This document shows positions 6,394 through 13,328 of a stretch of 64,000 bases of DNA, piece by piece (positions within the stretch are counted from its first letter, which is position 1; the number at the start of each line of letters is the position of its first letter). The stretch spans positions 124,001-188,000 of the forward strand of contig NZ_CANMAO010000002.1 of assembly GCF_947495845.1 (NCBI RefSeq), given 5' to 3'. This stretch comes from an uncultured Endozoicomonas sp. (GTDB lineage: Bacteria; Pseudomonadota; Gammaproteobacteria; Pseudomonadales; Endozoicomonadaceae). The notes under the pieces are model-generated. The model ran no database searches. It saw only the letters and a list, made by a program, of their open reading frames with translations, and was not told where the DNA came from. The translations under genes and the position numbers were made by a program.

Positions 6394-6984
6394 TTATTCT
6401 GGCTTGTATGAAGCAACTACAGAACCACAGTAGATAGCATCTGCTTCCACTTCTTGCGCTGGATACTGAGAGTTAAGTGGTTTCAGGTACTCAACGCCAT
6501 CAACCTTGGTAAAGCTTCTCAGTGATGGTCTGCCATTGCTGGCGATGTAGATAACATTCTTACCAACGGCTTTCTCTGTATCCGGATCAACATAGACAAT
6601 GGTTCCATCTTTATAAGCTGGCTCCATTGCATCGCCCTGAACGATGTAAGCAAAAGTGCGCGCGCCTCTGTCTGCCTTAGGGCAAGGAATAAACTGACTG
6701 GCCTCTGCTGTCGGGTCATTGATCCAAGCTGCCAGGCTAACCGGATCAAGCAATGGAACACCGTCAACTGCAGGGGTTTCTGTCTCTCTTCCGTAGTAAA
6801 GCGCATTGAAGCTAACGCCAAGGGCGCGAGCGAACTTGTAGACGGTATCCAGAGTGAAGCCTTTACGTCTGCGCTCGATATTGGACACATAGCCCTGAGT
6901 GGCATCCATGCGGTCAGCAAGCTCAAACTGAGTCAGTTGGGCGGCCTTCCTTGTCTGTATCGCTCTATCAATCCAGTCGGTCAT
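6394..6984 (-). CDS. CI-type phage repressor with inactive S24 domain
   Basis: Represses the lytic promoters and maintains lysogeny. The N-terminal XRE helix-turn-helix spans about residues 5-62 (TQFELADRMDATQGYVSNIE). A linker follows, then a LexA/S24-type C-terminal domain from about residue 85. In S24 self-cleaving repressors the nucleophile lies in GDSM; here the motif is GDAM, with Ala119. The expected catalytic Lys is replaced by Arg (about 156, in PSLRSFTK). No Ala-Gly or Cys-Gly cleavage site is seen in the linker. Thus it should dimerise but not self-cleave. I start at ATG 6984 with GAGAGA upstream; ATG 7002 is possible and adds six residues. It diverges from cro. Confidence 0.9.
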   Translation of the reverse strand: MTDWIDRAIQTRKAAQLTQFELADRMDATQGYVSNIERRRKGFTLDTVYKFARALGVSFNALYYGRETETPAVDGVPLLDPVSLAAWINDPTAEASQFIPCPKADRGARTFAYIVQGDAMEPAYKDGTIVYVDPDTEKAVGKNVIYIASNGRPSLRSFTKVDGVEYLKPLNSQYPAQEVEADAIYCGSVVASYKPE

Positions 6985-7009
6985 TTCTAGTCTCTCGTAC
7001 ATCAATAAT

Positions 7010-7103
7010 ATTCCTATGGGTATTATAGGTACAAATACAATCCCTAAGCAATTACCTAGAGGTATTATTTATAATTGCCATAATAAATGTCTCGGGGTAT
7101 TAT
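7010..7103. promoter_or_regulatory. Immunity control region: PRM, PR and three operator-like sites
   Basis: Three similar sites lie at 7010-7026 (ATTCCTATGGGTATTAT), 7051-7067 (ATTACCTAGAGGTATTA) and 7087-7103 (ATGTCTCGGGGTATTAT), with centres about 40 bp apart. PR on the plus strand: TTGCCA (7075-7080), 17 bp, TATTAT (7098-7103). PRM on the minus strand: TTGCTT (7051-7046), 18 bp, TATAAT (7027-7022). Site 3 covers the PR -10, site 2 touches the PRM -35 and site 1 the PRM -10. This geometry is like lambda OR. Confidence 0.65.
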
Positions 7104-7133
7104 TATAAGTATTGGAAGTTAGGTTTAGCGCAG

Positions 7134-7340
7134 ATGATCAATGAAGATTTAAGGAAATTCAGACAGTTACACGACCTGACACAAGCTCAGGCCGCAAATG
7201 TGTTCGGGCTGACTCAAGGCGCATGGTCGCACTACGAATCCAAGCGCAAGAATATCAAGCTCAAAACCTATCTGAATCTGAAAAATATTGCGGAAAGCAA
7301 AGGCTTGATTGGTTTTCCAAGCCCTGAAGCCTTTGTTTGA
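7134..7340 (+). CDS. Cro-like repressor
   Basis: A 68-aa protein that is almost entirely one XRE-type helix-turn-helix (LTQAQAANVFGLTQGAWSHYE, about residues 15-35), with a short tail. It is the first gene on the rightward transcript from PR and diverges from the CI-type repressor, the standard place of cro. It is expected to bind the same operators and shut off PRM during lytic growth. It starts at ATG 7134, about 25 nt after the predicted transcription start. Confidence 0.8.
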   Translation: MINEDLRKFRQLHDLTQAQAANVFGLTQGAWSHYESKRKNIKLKTYLNLKNIAESKGLIGFPSPEAFV

Positions 7341-7360
7341 TTGACCGGCCTTTGTGCCAA

Positions 7361-7500
7361 CGCTCTTTAACAACTTGACGCGGAGTTTTTAAGTTCCAGG
7401 CGAATCGCTGGGGAAGGCGTCTACCTGAAATTTACTGACTCAACCGGTTACGCGAGCCGGACTTGCGGAAGTTGTCCGTCAGCCATTCGGTTAGTGGCTG
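7361..7500 (+). promoter_or_regulatory. boxA antitermination element and structured leader
   Basis: CGCTCTTTAACAA at 7361-7373 differs from the E. coli rrn boxA consensus only at a position where C or T are both accepted. It lies 20 nt after cro on the rightward transcript. Downstream are paired segments CCGG/CCGG around 7444-7460 and CAGCCA/TGGCTG at 7480-7485/7495-7500. BoxA binds NusB-S10 and seeds antitermination complexes. The layout is nut-like or put-like; no boxB partner protein was recognised. Confidence 0.6.
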
Positions 7501-7536
7501 CAATAGATTAACCACCAAGAGAGCGACGATGTAAGT

Positions 7537-7797
7537 ATGAGTGAAGCAGAAAAACAGCGGCAAAGTATGCCACCTGAAGCCTTGAAGCTATTTGAGGAAC
7601 TGGAAAGCAGCAAGACGCAATCAGAGCAAGGTTATTTGGTTCTTGATGATCTGCTGACCCGGCAAGGGTTGTCAGTCGAAGGGCTTTATCTTTTGATGAG
7701 AAGTTTTGTTGATTTCGGGATGCTTGAAACATGGACTATCAAGCATATCAAGGGGGCTTGCTTTATCACTTACAAGCTATCGCTTGCTGCCGCTTAG
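7537..7797 (+). CDS. Hypothetical early rightward protein
   Basis: An 86-aa helical protein (MSEAEKQRQSMPPEALKLF), with a GAGAG element upstream. Middle and C-terminal parts (LSVEGLYLLMRSFVDFGMLETW) look like a winged-helix or helical bundle fold, without a diagnostic motif. It follows the boxA leader and precedes the replication genes, so it may be a delayed-early regulator. It is not arginine-rich like N proteins. Confidence 0.55.
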   Translation: MSEAEKQRQSMPPEALKLFEELESSKTQSEQGYLVLDDLLTRQGLSVEGLYLLMRSFVDFGMLETWTIKHIKGACFITYKLSLAAA

Positions 7798-7904
7798 CGG
7801 CTCACGCTGCCAGCAACCATGGAAGGCGCTGGCTTCCTTTTAAAACAGGATGCCTATGGATAAAACAATTAAACAGCACAACGGAAATTCTCAAACCCCA
7901 TAAA

Positions 7905-7933
7905 CAAAAAAACCCAATCTAAAAGACTGGGTT
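7905..7933 (-). terminator. Intrinsic terminator facing left
   Basis: On the minus strand AACCCAGTCT pairs with AGATTGGGTT across TTT, followed by TTTTTG. On the plus strand there is no U tract after the hairpin. It therefore stops leftward antisense transcription within the rightward operon. Confidence 0.6.
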
Positions 7934-7998
7934 CCGGCTCCTGCTCTGTCTCAATCGCCAAATCGTTTCAAAGCAGGAATAAAAGGAGTATATGACAA

Positions 7999-8643
7999 AT
8001 GTCATTCGAAAGCACGCCAGGTTATTACGGAGTAATCCCCGCTCCCGTTTTGCGGTGTAAAAACCTGAATGGTGATGACAAGTGCTTGTATGCAGATATA
8101 TCGGCTCTCACTTCTAAAGAGGGTTACTGCTACGCAGGTAACGCTTATTTTGCAGAGTTGTATAACTGCCATGAGCGCACCATTCAGCGGCGCATTAATG
8201 CGCTAGAGAGTGAAGGTTTTATAACTGTCGAGCTGATCAAAAGTTCTGGCGGTACAGATCGACGAATCTGGTTAGCGGCTGCGGTTGCCATTCAGCAGCA
8301 GGTAGCAAAGCAGGCGCCCAAAAAGCCGGCAGCTAAAACCAAGACGCTCTCAAAACTCACCATCTACCCGGATCAGCTCAACTATGAGGCGTGGATCGCA
8401 TGGCTTGAATACAAGCGCGACGAGCACCGATGGACGTTCAAAACAGAAAAAACAGAGCTGACCGCAATCAATAAGCTGATCAAAGACACCAGTGGCAACC
8501 AACAACAACAGGCCAACTGGATCGAAAGCAGCATAGCCAACGGCTACAAAGGTATTTTCGGGGGAAACAATGTCAACTCAAGCCGCGCACCAACTCACCA
8601 CGACATTGCAGCAGAACTTAACGAAGACTACTGGAACAACTGA
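7999..8643 (+). CDS. Phage replication initiator, O-like (HTH_36 type)
   Basis: A 214-aa protein at the position of lambda O. The N-terminal 90 residues form a winged helix-turn-helix of the HTH_36 kind: CLYADISALTSKEGYCYAG followed by LYNCHERTIQRRINALESEGF. This fold binds origin repeats. After a Lys/Ala-rich linker (about 98-112) a C-terminal domain (IYPDQLNYEAWIAWLEYKRD) resembles the partner-binding region of phage replication proteins. It starts at ATG 7999, about ten bases after GGAG. It overlaps the P-like gene by 74 nt, and the origin may lie inside the gene. Confidence 0.75.
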   Translation: MSFESTPGYYGVIPAPVLRCKNLNGDDKCLYADISALTSKEGYCYAGNAYFAELYNCHERTIQRRINALESEGFITVELIKSSGGTDRRIWLAAAVAIQQQVAKQAPKKPAAKTKTLSKLTIYPDQLNYEAWIAWLEYKRDEHRWTFKTEKTELTAINKLIKDTSGNQQQQANWIESSIANGYKGIFGGNNVNSSRAPTHHDIAAELNEDYWNN

Positions 8644-9301
8644 GCTACAGGCTGAACCGATCATGGATCAGATCAAGCTCGATGCTGTTAACCAGATATT
8701 CGGCGCAATGTTTACCGCTTGGCCTGCTCAGTACAGCAAGCACTACGCAGGCACCGACAACGAAAAGCGGCGCAATGCTGCAAAGCGTATGTGGGCAACA
8801 TCGCCAGAGTTTCAGGCATTAACGGCTGATCAGATTCAGCAGGGTATCAGGCGCATGGTTGATCAGTGCGAATACCTGCCAAGCCTGAAGCTGTTTATCA
8901 CCTTGTCACAAAGCAGGCCTGAAGATTTCGGGCTTCCTTCTGTTGATGATGCTTGGTTTGAGGTCAATAACAAACGACACCTGATGATGCAAAACCCTGA
9001 TACAGAGTTTACTCATGCAGCGGTCAAGCTGGCGGGTCGTGGTTTGTGGCAGCGGTTAGGCATGGCTGACGAGATCGGCATTAAGCAGGTTAGAGCCGAG
9101 TTTGAGCGAGCCTATCAGGTGCAGGTTAGCCAGGTGATTTCTGGTAACGACGATTCTGATTTGATGCGGCTTGAAGATCGTTCCGGTTATGCAGAAAAGC
9201 AGCTACTTCAAACCAAGTTTGATATTGAGCAGCAGATGCAAAAACAAGGTATTAACGCTGATCCAGAGTCAGCACGAGCAAGGTTAAGAGGTTTGTTCTG
9301 A
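8570..9301 (+). CDS. Replication protein P family (helicase loader)
   Basis: A 243-aa protein matching the lambda P type: NQIFGAMFTAWPAQYSKHY near residue 42 is the family's opening block, and the central region ends in an Arg-rich tail (ARARLRGLF). P loads the host DnaB helicase at the phage origin together with the O-type initiator. The start ATG 8570 has GGGGGAAAC upstream and lies within the O-like gene, so the two are coupled. The stop overlaps the next ATG. Confidence 0.82.
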   Translation: MSTQAAHQLTTTLQQNLTKTTGTTELQAEPIMDQIKLDAVNQIFGAMFTAWPAQYSKHYAGTDNEKRRNAAKRMWATSPEFQALTADQIQQGIRRMVDQCEYLPSLKLFITLSQSRPEDFGLPSVDDAWFEVNNKRHLMMQNPDTEFTHAAVKLAGRGLWQRLGMADEIGIKQVRAEFERAYQVQVSQVISGNDDSDLMRLEDRSGYAEKQLLQTKFDIEQQMQKQGINADPESARARLRGLF

Positions 9302-9720
9302 TGACTCCTAAAGAGCGGCGCGAAAAGATATTGGCGATCTACGCCATTAACCCTGAAGAAAAAATTTCAAACGTTGCAGAGATGACCGGCATTCCTGAGG
9401 GCACTGTTCGCTATCTCAGGCGAGTGCTTGGGATACAGCAAAAGAGGAACTGGCTCAGCGATGAAACGAAGCAGCAAATCTTTGACCTGAGAGCTAAGGG
9501 ATTGACCTATAAGCAGATCGGCGAAGAGTTGGGAGTAAGGGCGGCTACGGTTGAAAGTACTGTTAAGCGATCATCTTCCCGCCAGAGCACTACTCGCAAG
9601 GAGTTTATCAAGAGAGCCGGTGCAGGTATTCCTGTTATGGAGCTGTTTGAGAAAACAAAAGCCAACCTACTGCTTACCGTGAAATGGAGTCAGGCCAATG
9701 TCCAACGAATTTATCAATGA
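9301..9720 (+). CDS. Small DNA-binding protein with two helix-turn-helix units
   Basis: A 139-aa protein. Residues 20-45 (ISNVAEMTGIPEGTVRYLRR) and 52-85 (LTYKQIGEELGVRAATVESTVKR) are two successive helix-turn-helix segments, as in sigma region 4 or resolvase-like DNA-binding domains. The tail is helical. It overlaps the P gene by one base. The role is unknown; a transcription factor of the delayed-early region is likely. Confidence 0.6.
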   Translation: MTPKERREKILAIYAINPEEKISNVAEMTGIPEGTVRYLRRVLGIQQKRNWLSDETKQQIFDLRAKGLTYKQIGEELGVRAATVESTVKRSSSRQSTTRKEFIKRAGAGIPVMELFEKTKANLLLTVKWSQANVQRIYQ

Positions 9721-9790
9721 CTGCCTTGAGGTGCTGGCTCTCGCTTCTGTCATGGTGCTGTTTGCTGGCGTTTGGATGAGTGCTGTTTGA
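9698..9790 (+). CDS. Single-pass membrane microprotein, 30 aa
   Basis: ATG 9698 lies inside the end of the preceding gene, with GGAG a few bases upstream, and the stop TGA at 9788-9790 overlaps the ATG of ninB (TGATG). After a short polar N-terminus (MSNEFINDC) the rest, VLALASVMVLFAGVWM, is one hydrophobic segment. Overlapping placement with a ribosome binding site argues that it is translated. Function unknown. Confidence 0.5.
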   Translation: MSNEFINDCLEVLALASVMVLFAGVWMSAV

Positions 9791-10215
9791 TGACTCAGAA
9801 GCTGGTCGTTTGTAATGATGCAACAAAACGCCAGCTTCTCACTTATGTAGAGAGGCTGGATACCAACAAGCCAATAGAGTTCAGCTTTAAGCCATTTAAG
9901 GCTCGGCGCAGTCTTTCAGCCAATGCCCTCTATTGGAAGTGGGTTTCTATCATGGTGACTCACTTCAATAGCAAGGGCGCAAAGTATACGACTGAGTTCT
10001 TACACGATGCTCTGAAACATACTTTTCTCGGCTACAAAGAGTCGCCAGATAGCAAGCTGGACATTCCACCACAGCTTAAAGATTCCAGAACATTAAGTAC
10101 GGCTGACTTCTGCCGGTACATGGAGCAAGTGGAAGCCTGGGCGATTGATCGCGGGTGCTTTCTTCCAAGGCCTGAAGACTCAGCTTATGAGAAATATTTG
10201 CAGGGGGTTAGATGA
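9790..10215 (+). CDS. ninB: NinB-like recombination mediator (Orf family)
   Basis: A 141-aa protein of the NinB/Orf family, which in lambda helps load the annealing protein onto SSB-coated DNA and can replace RecFOR. Characteristic segments are PIEFSFKPFKARRSLSANAL, YWKWVSIMVTHF, and the C-terminal block RYMEQVEAWAIDRGCFLPRP. I place the start at ATG 9790, overlapping the upstream microprotein stop (TGATG); the reading from 9772 would duplicate that gene's end. It works with the ERF module on the left arm. Confidence 0.87.
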   Translation: MTQKLVVCNDATKRQLLTYVERLDTNKPIEFSFKPFKARRSLSANALYWKWVSIMVTHFNSKGAKYTTEFLHDALKHTFLGYKESPDSKLDIPPQLKDSRTLSTADFCRYMEQVEAWAIDRGCFLPRPEDSAYEKYLQGVR

Positions 10216-10703
10216 AAATCAGGGCTTTCATACCAGATTTACTGGTAACAGTTCTTGTGTCATTTCAGTTGTTCTTTTTGGTTGTCATTGCGCCAGTATG
10301 GGCGGTTCAAATAGCCATTGATAATAGCTACTTGCCAGAGTCAGAGTCGGCCTATTGGTTTCTGGGTGTTAGTTATCTGGTTTGTCTTGCTCTTGGTATA
10401 TGGGCGATGGCTGACAAGTTAGGAAAGCCTAAAGCCCTGAAGTCATGGAAAGACCTTCAAGTAAAGCTTTTTGGCTGGCATCAATACAGAGTCAAATTCA
10501 TATACAAAGACAGGCATGGTCGAGAGCTATTCAGCTACACCACAACCATTGGTGTTAGAGAAAAGCCGACTATTAATAAGCACAGACGCATTAAGGCTTC
10601 CCAAGTTCCACTTCATAAGATGCAAGGCATAGACAAGCGGAGTTTATGTAATGGGACAATGGTTTTTGAGCCAGTTTGCTACCTCGGAAGGTGGCGAGAT
10701 TGA
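10212..10703 (+). CDS. Membrane protein with two transmembrane segments
   Basis: A 163-aa protein. Hydrophobic segments at about residues 9-32 (LLVTVLVSFQLFFLVVIAPVW) and 47-66 (YWFLGVSYLVCLALGIWAM) are followed by a basic soluble domain of about 90 residues. It overlaps ninB by 4 nt (ATGA). No family is recognised. Membrane proteins in this part of phage genomes are often superinfection or host-takeover factors, which is only a guess here. Confidence 0.6.
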   Translation: MKIRAFIPDLLVTVLVSFQLFFLVVIAPVWAVQIAIDNSYLPESESAYWFLGVSYLVCLALGIWAMADKLGKPKALKSWKDLQVKLFGWHQYRVKFIYKDRHGRELFSYTTTIGVREKPTINKHRRIKASQVPLHKMQGIDKRSLCNGTMVFEPVCYLGRWRD

Positions 10704-11005
10704 ACAAAAAACAATACATGAGCCTTGCAGCGCGTGTCGGCTGTTTGGCTTGTGAGCTGTTAGGCATTCCAGACACACCCGCTCAGTTACACCATCCAAG
10801 AGCAGGCCAAGGCATGAGCCAGAGAGCGAGTGATTACGATGTTATCCCGCTCTGCCCTGCTCATCACACTGGTTCGGCTCTTTCAGTCCACATGACGCCA
10901 ATACAATTCAAGTTGCTGTTTGGTACAGAATCGCAATTGGTGGAAATGACTCAGGAGCGTGTAGCTGACTTAAAGGCGCAAGCCGTTGGAGCTGGTTTTG
11001 GTTGA
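10700..11005 (+). CDS. HNH-type nuclease, Ref-like
   Basis: About 101 aa. A zinc-type HNH module is clear: GCLACELLG gives the first Cys pair, QLHHPRAGQGM carries the His pair, and VIPLCPAHHTG the last Cys and His residues. This ordering fits the phage Ref (recombination enhancement function) family, RecA-dependent nucleases of small size. TTG 10700 has AAGGTGG upstream and overlaps the previous stop; ATG 10718 is the alternative. Nuclease class is sure, the Ref label less so. Confidence 0.75.
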   Translation: MNKKQYMSLAARVGCLACELLGIPDTPAQLHHPRAGQGMSQRASDYDVIPLCPAHHTGSALSVHMTPIQFKLLFGTESQLVEMTQERVADLKAQAVGAGFG

Positions 11006-11090
11006 ACTTTTCATCTTTCTGGTCGTCCTTGGCTTGCTGATCGGTGCAGCCTGGGAAGTCATAAATCATATTTTCTATCACTGGGGGTGA
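10998..11090 (+). CDS. Membrane microprotein, 30 aa
   Basis: TTG 10998 is preceded by GGAGCTGG and overlaps the end of the HNH gene. The stop is at 11088-11090, immediately before the ribosome binding site of ssb. Nearly the whole peptide is hydrophobic (ELFIFLVVLGLLIGAAW). Second such overlapping membrane microprotein in this operon. Start codon uncertain. Confidence 0.42.
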   Translation: MVELFIFLVVLGLLIGAAWEVINHIFYHWG

Positions 11091-11093
11091 CAC

Positions 11094-11543
11094 ATGGCAC
11101 GCGGTGTAAACAAAGTTATTCTGGTCGGCAATGTCGGCAACATTGAAACACGCTACACAGCACAGGGCTCGGCAATTACTAACCTGTCTCTGGCAACCTC
11201 TGAGAGCTGGAAAAATAAGCAGACCGGACAGCAGGAAGAAAAAACAGAATGGCATAAAGTGGTCATTTTCGGAAAGCTGGCAGAGATCGCTCAGCAGTAC
11301 GTGAGCAAAGGCAGCAAGCTCTACATCGAGGGCAAGTTACAGACTCGCAAATGGCAGGCGCAAGACGGGCAAGACCGCTACAGCACAGAGATTGTTGTTG
11401 ATGGCTTCAGTGGTCAGATGCAGATGCTTGATGGAGCGCAAAACGGCGGTCAGGCTCCACAACAGCAAAGCCAGCAACAACCACAGCAGCAGCCGCAACA
11501 GAGCGGCGGGTATGATGACTACGACCCGGATATTCCTTTCTGA
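11094..11543 (+). CDS. ssb: Single-stranded DNA-binding protein
   Basis: A 149-aa SSB. The OB fold covers residues 1-108: [15 protein letters not shown], the conserved [12 protein letters not shown], then [12 protein letters not shown] Gln-rich flexible linker ([14 protein letters not shown]) leads to the acidic tip DPDIPF, which recruits partner proteins. It covers single strands during phage replication and acts with NinB and ERF. GGGGTGA precedes ATG 11094. A terminator follows the gene. Confidence 0.95.
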   Translation: MARGVNKVILVGNVGNIETRYTAQGSAITNLSLATSESWKNKQTGQQEEKTEWHKVVIFGKLAEIAQQYVSKGSKLYIEGKLQTRKWQAQDGQDRYSTEIVVDGFSGQMQMLDGAQNGGQAPQQQSQQQPQQQPQQSGGYDDYDPDIPF

Positions 11544-11567
11544 GCCAGTGTCGTTAATCAATAAATC

Positions 11568-11592
11568 AGGGTGGCAGTAGCTGCCCTTTTTT
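11568..11592 (+). terminator. Intrinsic terminator after ssb
   Basis: GGCAG pairs with CTGCC around TAG, extended by a G-C pair past a bulged T, and is followed by TTTTTT. Confidence 0.6.
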
Positions 11593-11604
11593 GTGGGCCA
11601 CTAT

Positions 11605-11784
11605 ATGTCCGCTTTAAAACCTCAGATAGCTGATGAGCTGCTTTCTCTTGCTGGAAAGCTTGAATACATCGAAGACAAGAAAGCTCTTCGGGCTTTGAAG
11701 ATTCTCAATTCATACCTCAATCGTGAAGCGTTTTCCCATGATCGAGCATGGCGGCGCAAAGGGACGAATAACAATCATGGCTAA
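11605..11784 (+). CDS. Hypothetical phage protein
   Basis: A 59-aa helical protein from ATG 11605 (MSALKPQIADELLSLAGKLE); GTG 11593 four codons upstream is the alternative. The C-terminus is basic (DRAWRRKGTNNNHG). It lies between two small genes after a terminator. No family recognised. Confidence 0.45.
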   Translation: MSALKPQIADELLSLAGKLEYIEDKKALRALKILNSYLNREAFSHDRAWRRKGTNNNHG

Positions 11785-12040
11785 AACACCAGAGGAAAAG
11801 CGCGAAGCTGACCGCATAAGACAGCAAAAATACAGAGCCAGAAAGAAAGCTCATAAGCAGGCCAGAGGCGCAGAGACTATCAGCCTTGAGATATTCAAAG
11901 GCACTCGGAACTGTATCAATGAGCTGATGGTTGCCGGTGAGTTTGAAGAGCAGGCTGAGTTGATAACCCTGCTCTTACATGGCGCTCATAAGTTGATGTT
12001 GCGTGACAAGTCACGTTTTAACGATTTGATCACGCCGTGA
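11777..12040 (+). CDS. Hypothetical basic phage protein
   Basis: An 87-aa protein from ATG 11777 (MAKTPEEKREADRIRQQKYR). The first 30 residues are extremely basic and helical, resembling a DNA- or RNA-contacting basic region. The rest is an amphipathic helical pair (CINELMVAGEFEEQAELI). A longer reading from 11723 would overlap the previous gene more. A perfect palindrome CGTGACAAGTCACG (12002-12015) lies in its 3' end. Confidence 0.5.
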   Translation: MAKTPEEKREADRIRQQKYRARKKAHKQARGAETISLEIFKGTRNCINELMVAGEFEEQAELITLLLHGAHKLMLRDKSRFNDLITP

Positions 12041-12061
12041 CAGGTCGCAGGAGTTAGGAGC

Positions 12062-12247
12062 ATGAAAATAAAAACCTGTAGCAACTGTGCTCATGCTACG
12101 TCATGGGGAAATTGCAAGGCATCAGGCCTGAATCAAGACGTAGAAAGGCGGTACAACACAAAGTGTAGTGCTGAATTTAGCGCATGGGTTGAGCGCCCAT
12201 CATTCAAGATTCGCCTGGTTAATTTCTTTTGGGGGCTGTTTCCTTAA
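12062..12247 (+). CDS. Small cysteine-rich protein, probable zinc binder
   Basis: A 61-aa protein with CSNCAH, then further Cys residues at about 17 (GNCKAS) and 35 (TKCSAE), a four-Cys arrangement typical of small zinc ribbons. The C-terminus ends in a hydrophobic/aromatic run (VNFFWGLFP). ATG 12062 follows GGAGTTAGGAGC. The stop overlaps the start of the next gene (TAATG). Function unknown. Confidence 0.6.
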   Translation: MKIKTCSNCAHATSWGNCKASGLNQDVERRYNTKCSAEFSAWVERPSFKIRLVNFFWGLFP

Positions 12248-12573
12248 TGGGCAAGTCAGAATTAGAGCAAGCCTTCCTGATGCAAGTCAGAGCGGTAAAG
12301 CTTCCGGAGCCTGAGCAAGAGTTCAGGTTTCACAATAAACGAAAATGGCGGGCTGATTTCGCATGGCCTGATCTGAGAATACTGGTTGAGATTGAAGGCG
12401 GTGTCTGGTCAGGTGGCAGGCACACCAGAGGCAGCGGGTTTATCGGTGATTGCGACAAATACAACACAGCCACTCTGGAAGGTTGGCGGGTATTTCGGTT
12501 CGCAGGTGATCACGTTAAAAACGGTATGGCATTAAACACGGTAGAGCGGGCCATATTCGGCAGCATTAGATAA
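12247..12573 (+). CDS. PDDEXK-type endonuclease-like protein
   Basis: A 108-aa protein with the pattern of restriction-endonuclease-like folds: ADFAWPDLRILVEIEGGVW has the Asp, then E-x-E motif, and later RHTRGSGFIGDCDKYNTA carries the Lys/Asp helix, followed by GWRVFRF. Phage genes here often encode Holliday-junction or structure-specific nucleases, so a junction or flap nuclease is plausible. I start at ATG 12247, overlapping the upstream stop; 12229 gives a longer but unsupported N-terminus. Confidence 0.7.
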   Translation: MGKSELEQAFLMQVRAVKLPEPEQEFRFHNKRKWRADFAWPDLRILVEIEGGVWSGGRHTRGSGFIGDCDKYNTATLEGWRVFRFAGDHVKNGMALNTVERAIFGSIR

Positions 12574-12587
12574 CTCTGGGGGGGTGT

Positions 12588-13313
12588 ATGAAATACGAAA
12601 TAACAACGCTAAATGACGCTGAATTGATTCTACGCCGTGAGGGTGCGGTAAATGATGATGTTGTAGATGGTGAAAGCCTTCTTTTGGTCTGTGGATTCGA
12701 CACATCACCCTCAAGTCAGTCTACCGTTATCAAACGGCAAATAGAAAAACACTCCCTCAGAGAAGGCCAAGACTTTACTGCATCAATGCAGCAAAGCACC
12801 GGAGGCAGGCCAAAGACTGTCTACCACTTCAGCATCAATGCCGCTAACCATGTTCTCTTGGCGGCAATGACGGCAGAGGGAAAGATTGCAAGACAGGAAG
12901 CAATTAATTCAAAACTGAAAAGCCAGACTCAGCCAGCAATGACGAGAATGGATGATCTAAAGGTTATGAATGACTTTCTCAGTCTGACTCTCTCGGCAAT
13001 GCCTAACCTTGGCAACCGCTCAAAGCAAGCGTTCATATCGGCGGCAATGAAAGAGTTTGCCGGTTTTGACGCTATTCCGCTTCCGATCATTGAGAAGAAG
13101 TATTACACCGCAACAGAGGTGGGCGAGCAGCTAGGCATAACTGCAAACATGGTTGGAAGACTTGCCAATCAGCACGGCATCAAGACTGAGCAGTTTGGAG
13201 AGTATCGGCTTGGAAAAGCCAGAGGGCATGACAAGCAGATTGAACAGTTTTATTACAACGACTCTGGTGTTGCCAGGTTAAAACTACTGCTTGTTAGTCG
13301 GCAGGCTTCTTAA
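12588..13313 (+). CDS. Phage antirepressor-like protein
   Basis: A 241-aa two-domain protein. The N-terminal part resembles AntA-type domains: VIKRQIEKHSLREGQDFTAS then GGRPKTVYHFSINAANHVLL, with the GRP..Y.FS..AA..V signature of phage antirepressors. The C-terminal part is a KilA-C/MerR-like region (YYTATEVGEQLGITANMVGRL). Antirepressors bind CI-type repressors and induce the prophage without RecA cleavage, which fits the inactive S24 domain of this phage's repressor. GGGGGG precedes ATG 12588. Confidence 0.75.
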   Translation: MKYEITTLNDAELILRREGAVNDDVVDGESLLLVCGFDTSPSSQSTVIKRQIEKHSLREGQDFTASMQQSTGGRPKTVYHFSINAANHVLLAAMTAEGKIARQEAINSKLKSQTQPAMTRMDDLKVMNDFLSLTLSAMPNLGNRSKQAFISAAMKEFAGFDAIPLPIIEKKYYTATEVGEQLGITANMVGRLANQHGIKTEQFGEYRLGKARGHDKQIEQFYYNDSGVARLKLLLVSRQAS

Positions 13314-13328
13314 TACAGGGGTTAACAG

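Noticed and set aside
11960-11990. Second boxA-like sequence (TGCTCTTACA)
   Set aside because: Lies in the coding region of the 11777-12040 gene and matches only part of the element.
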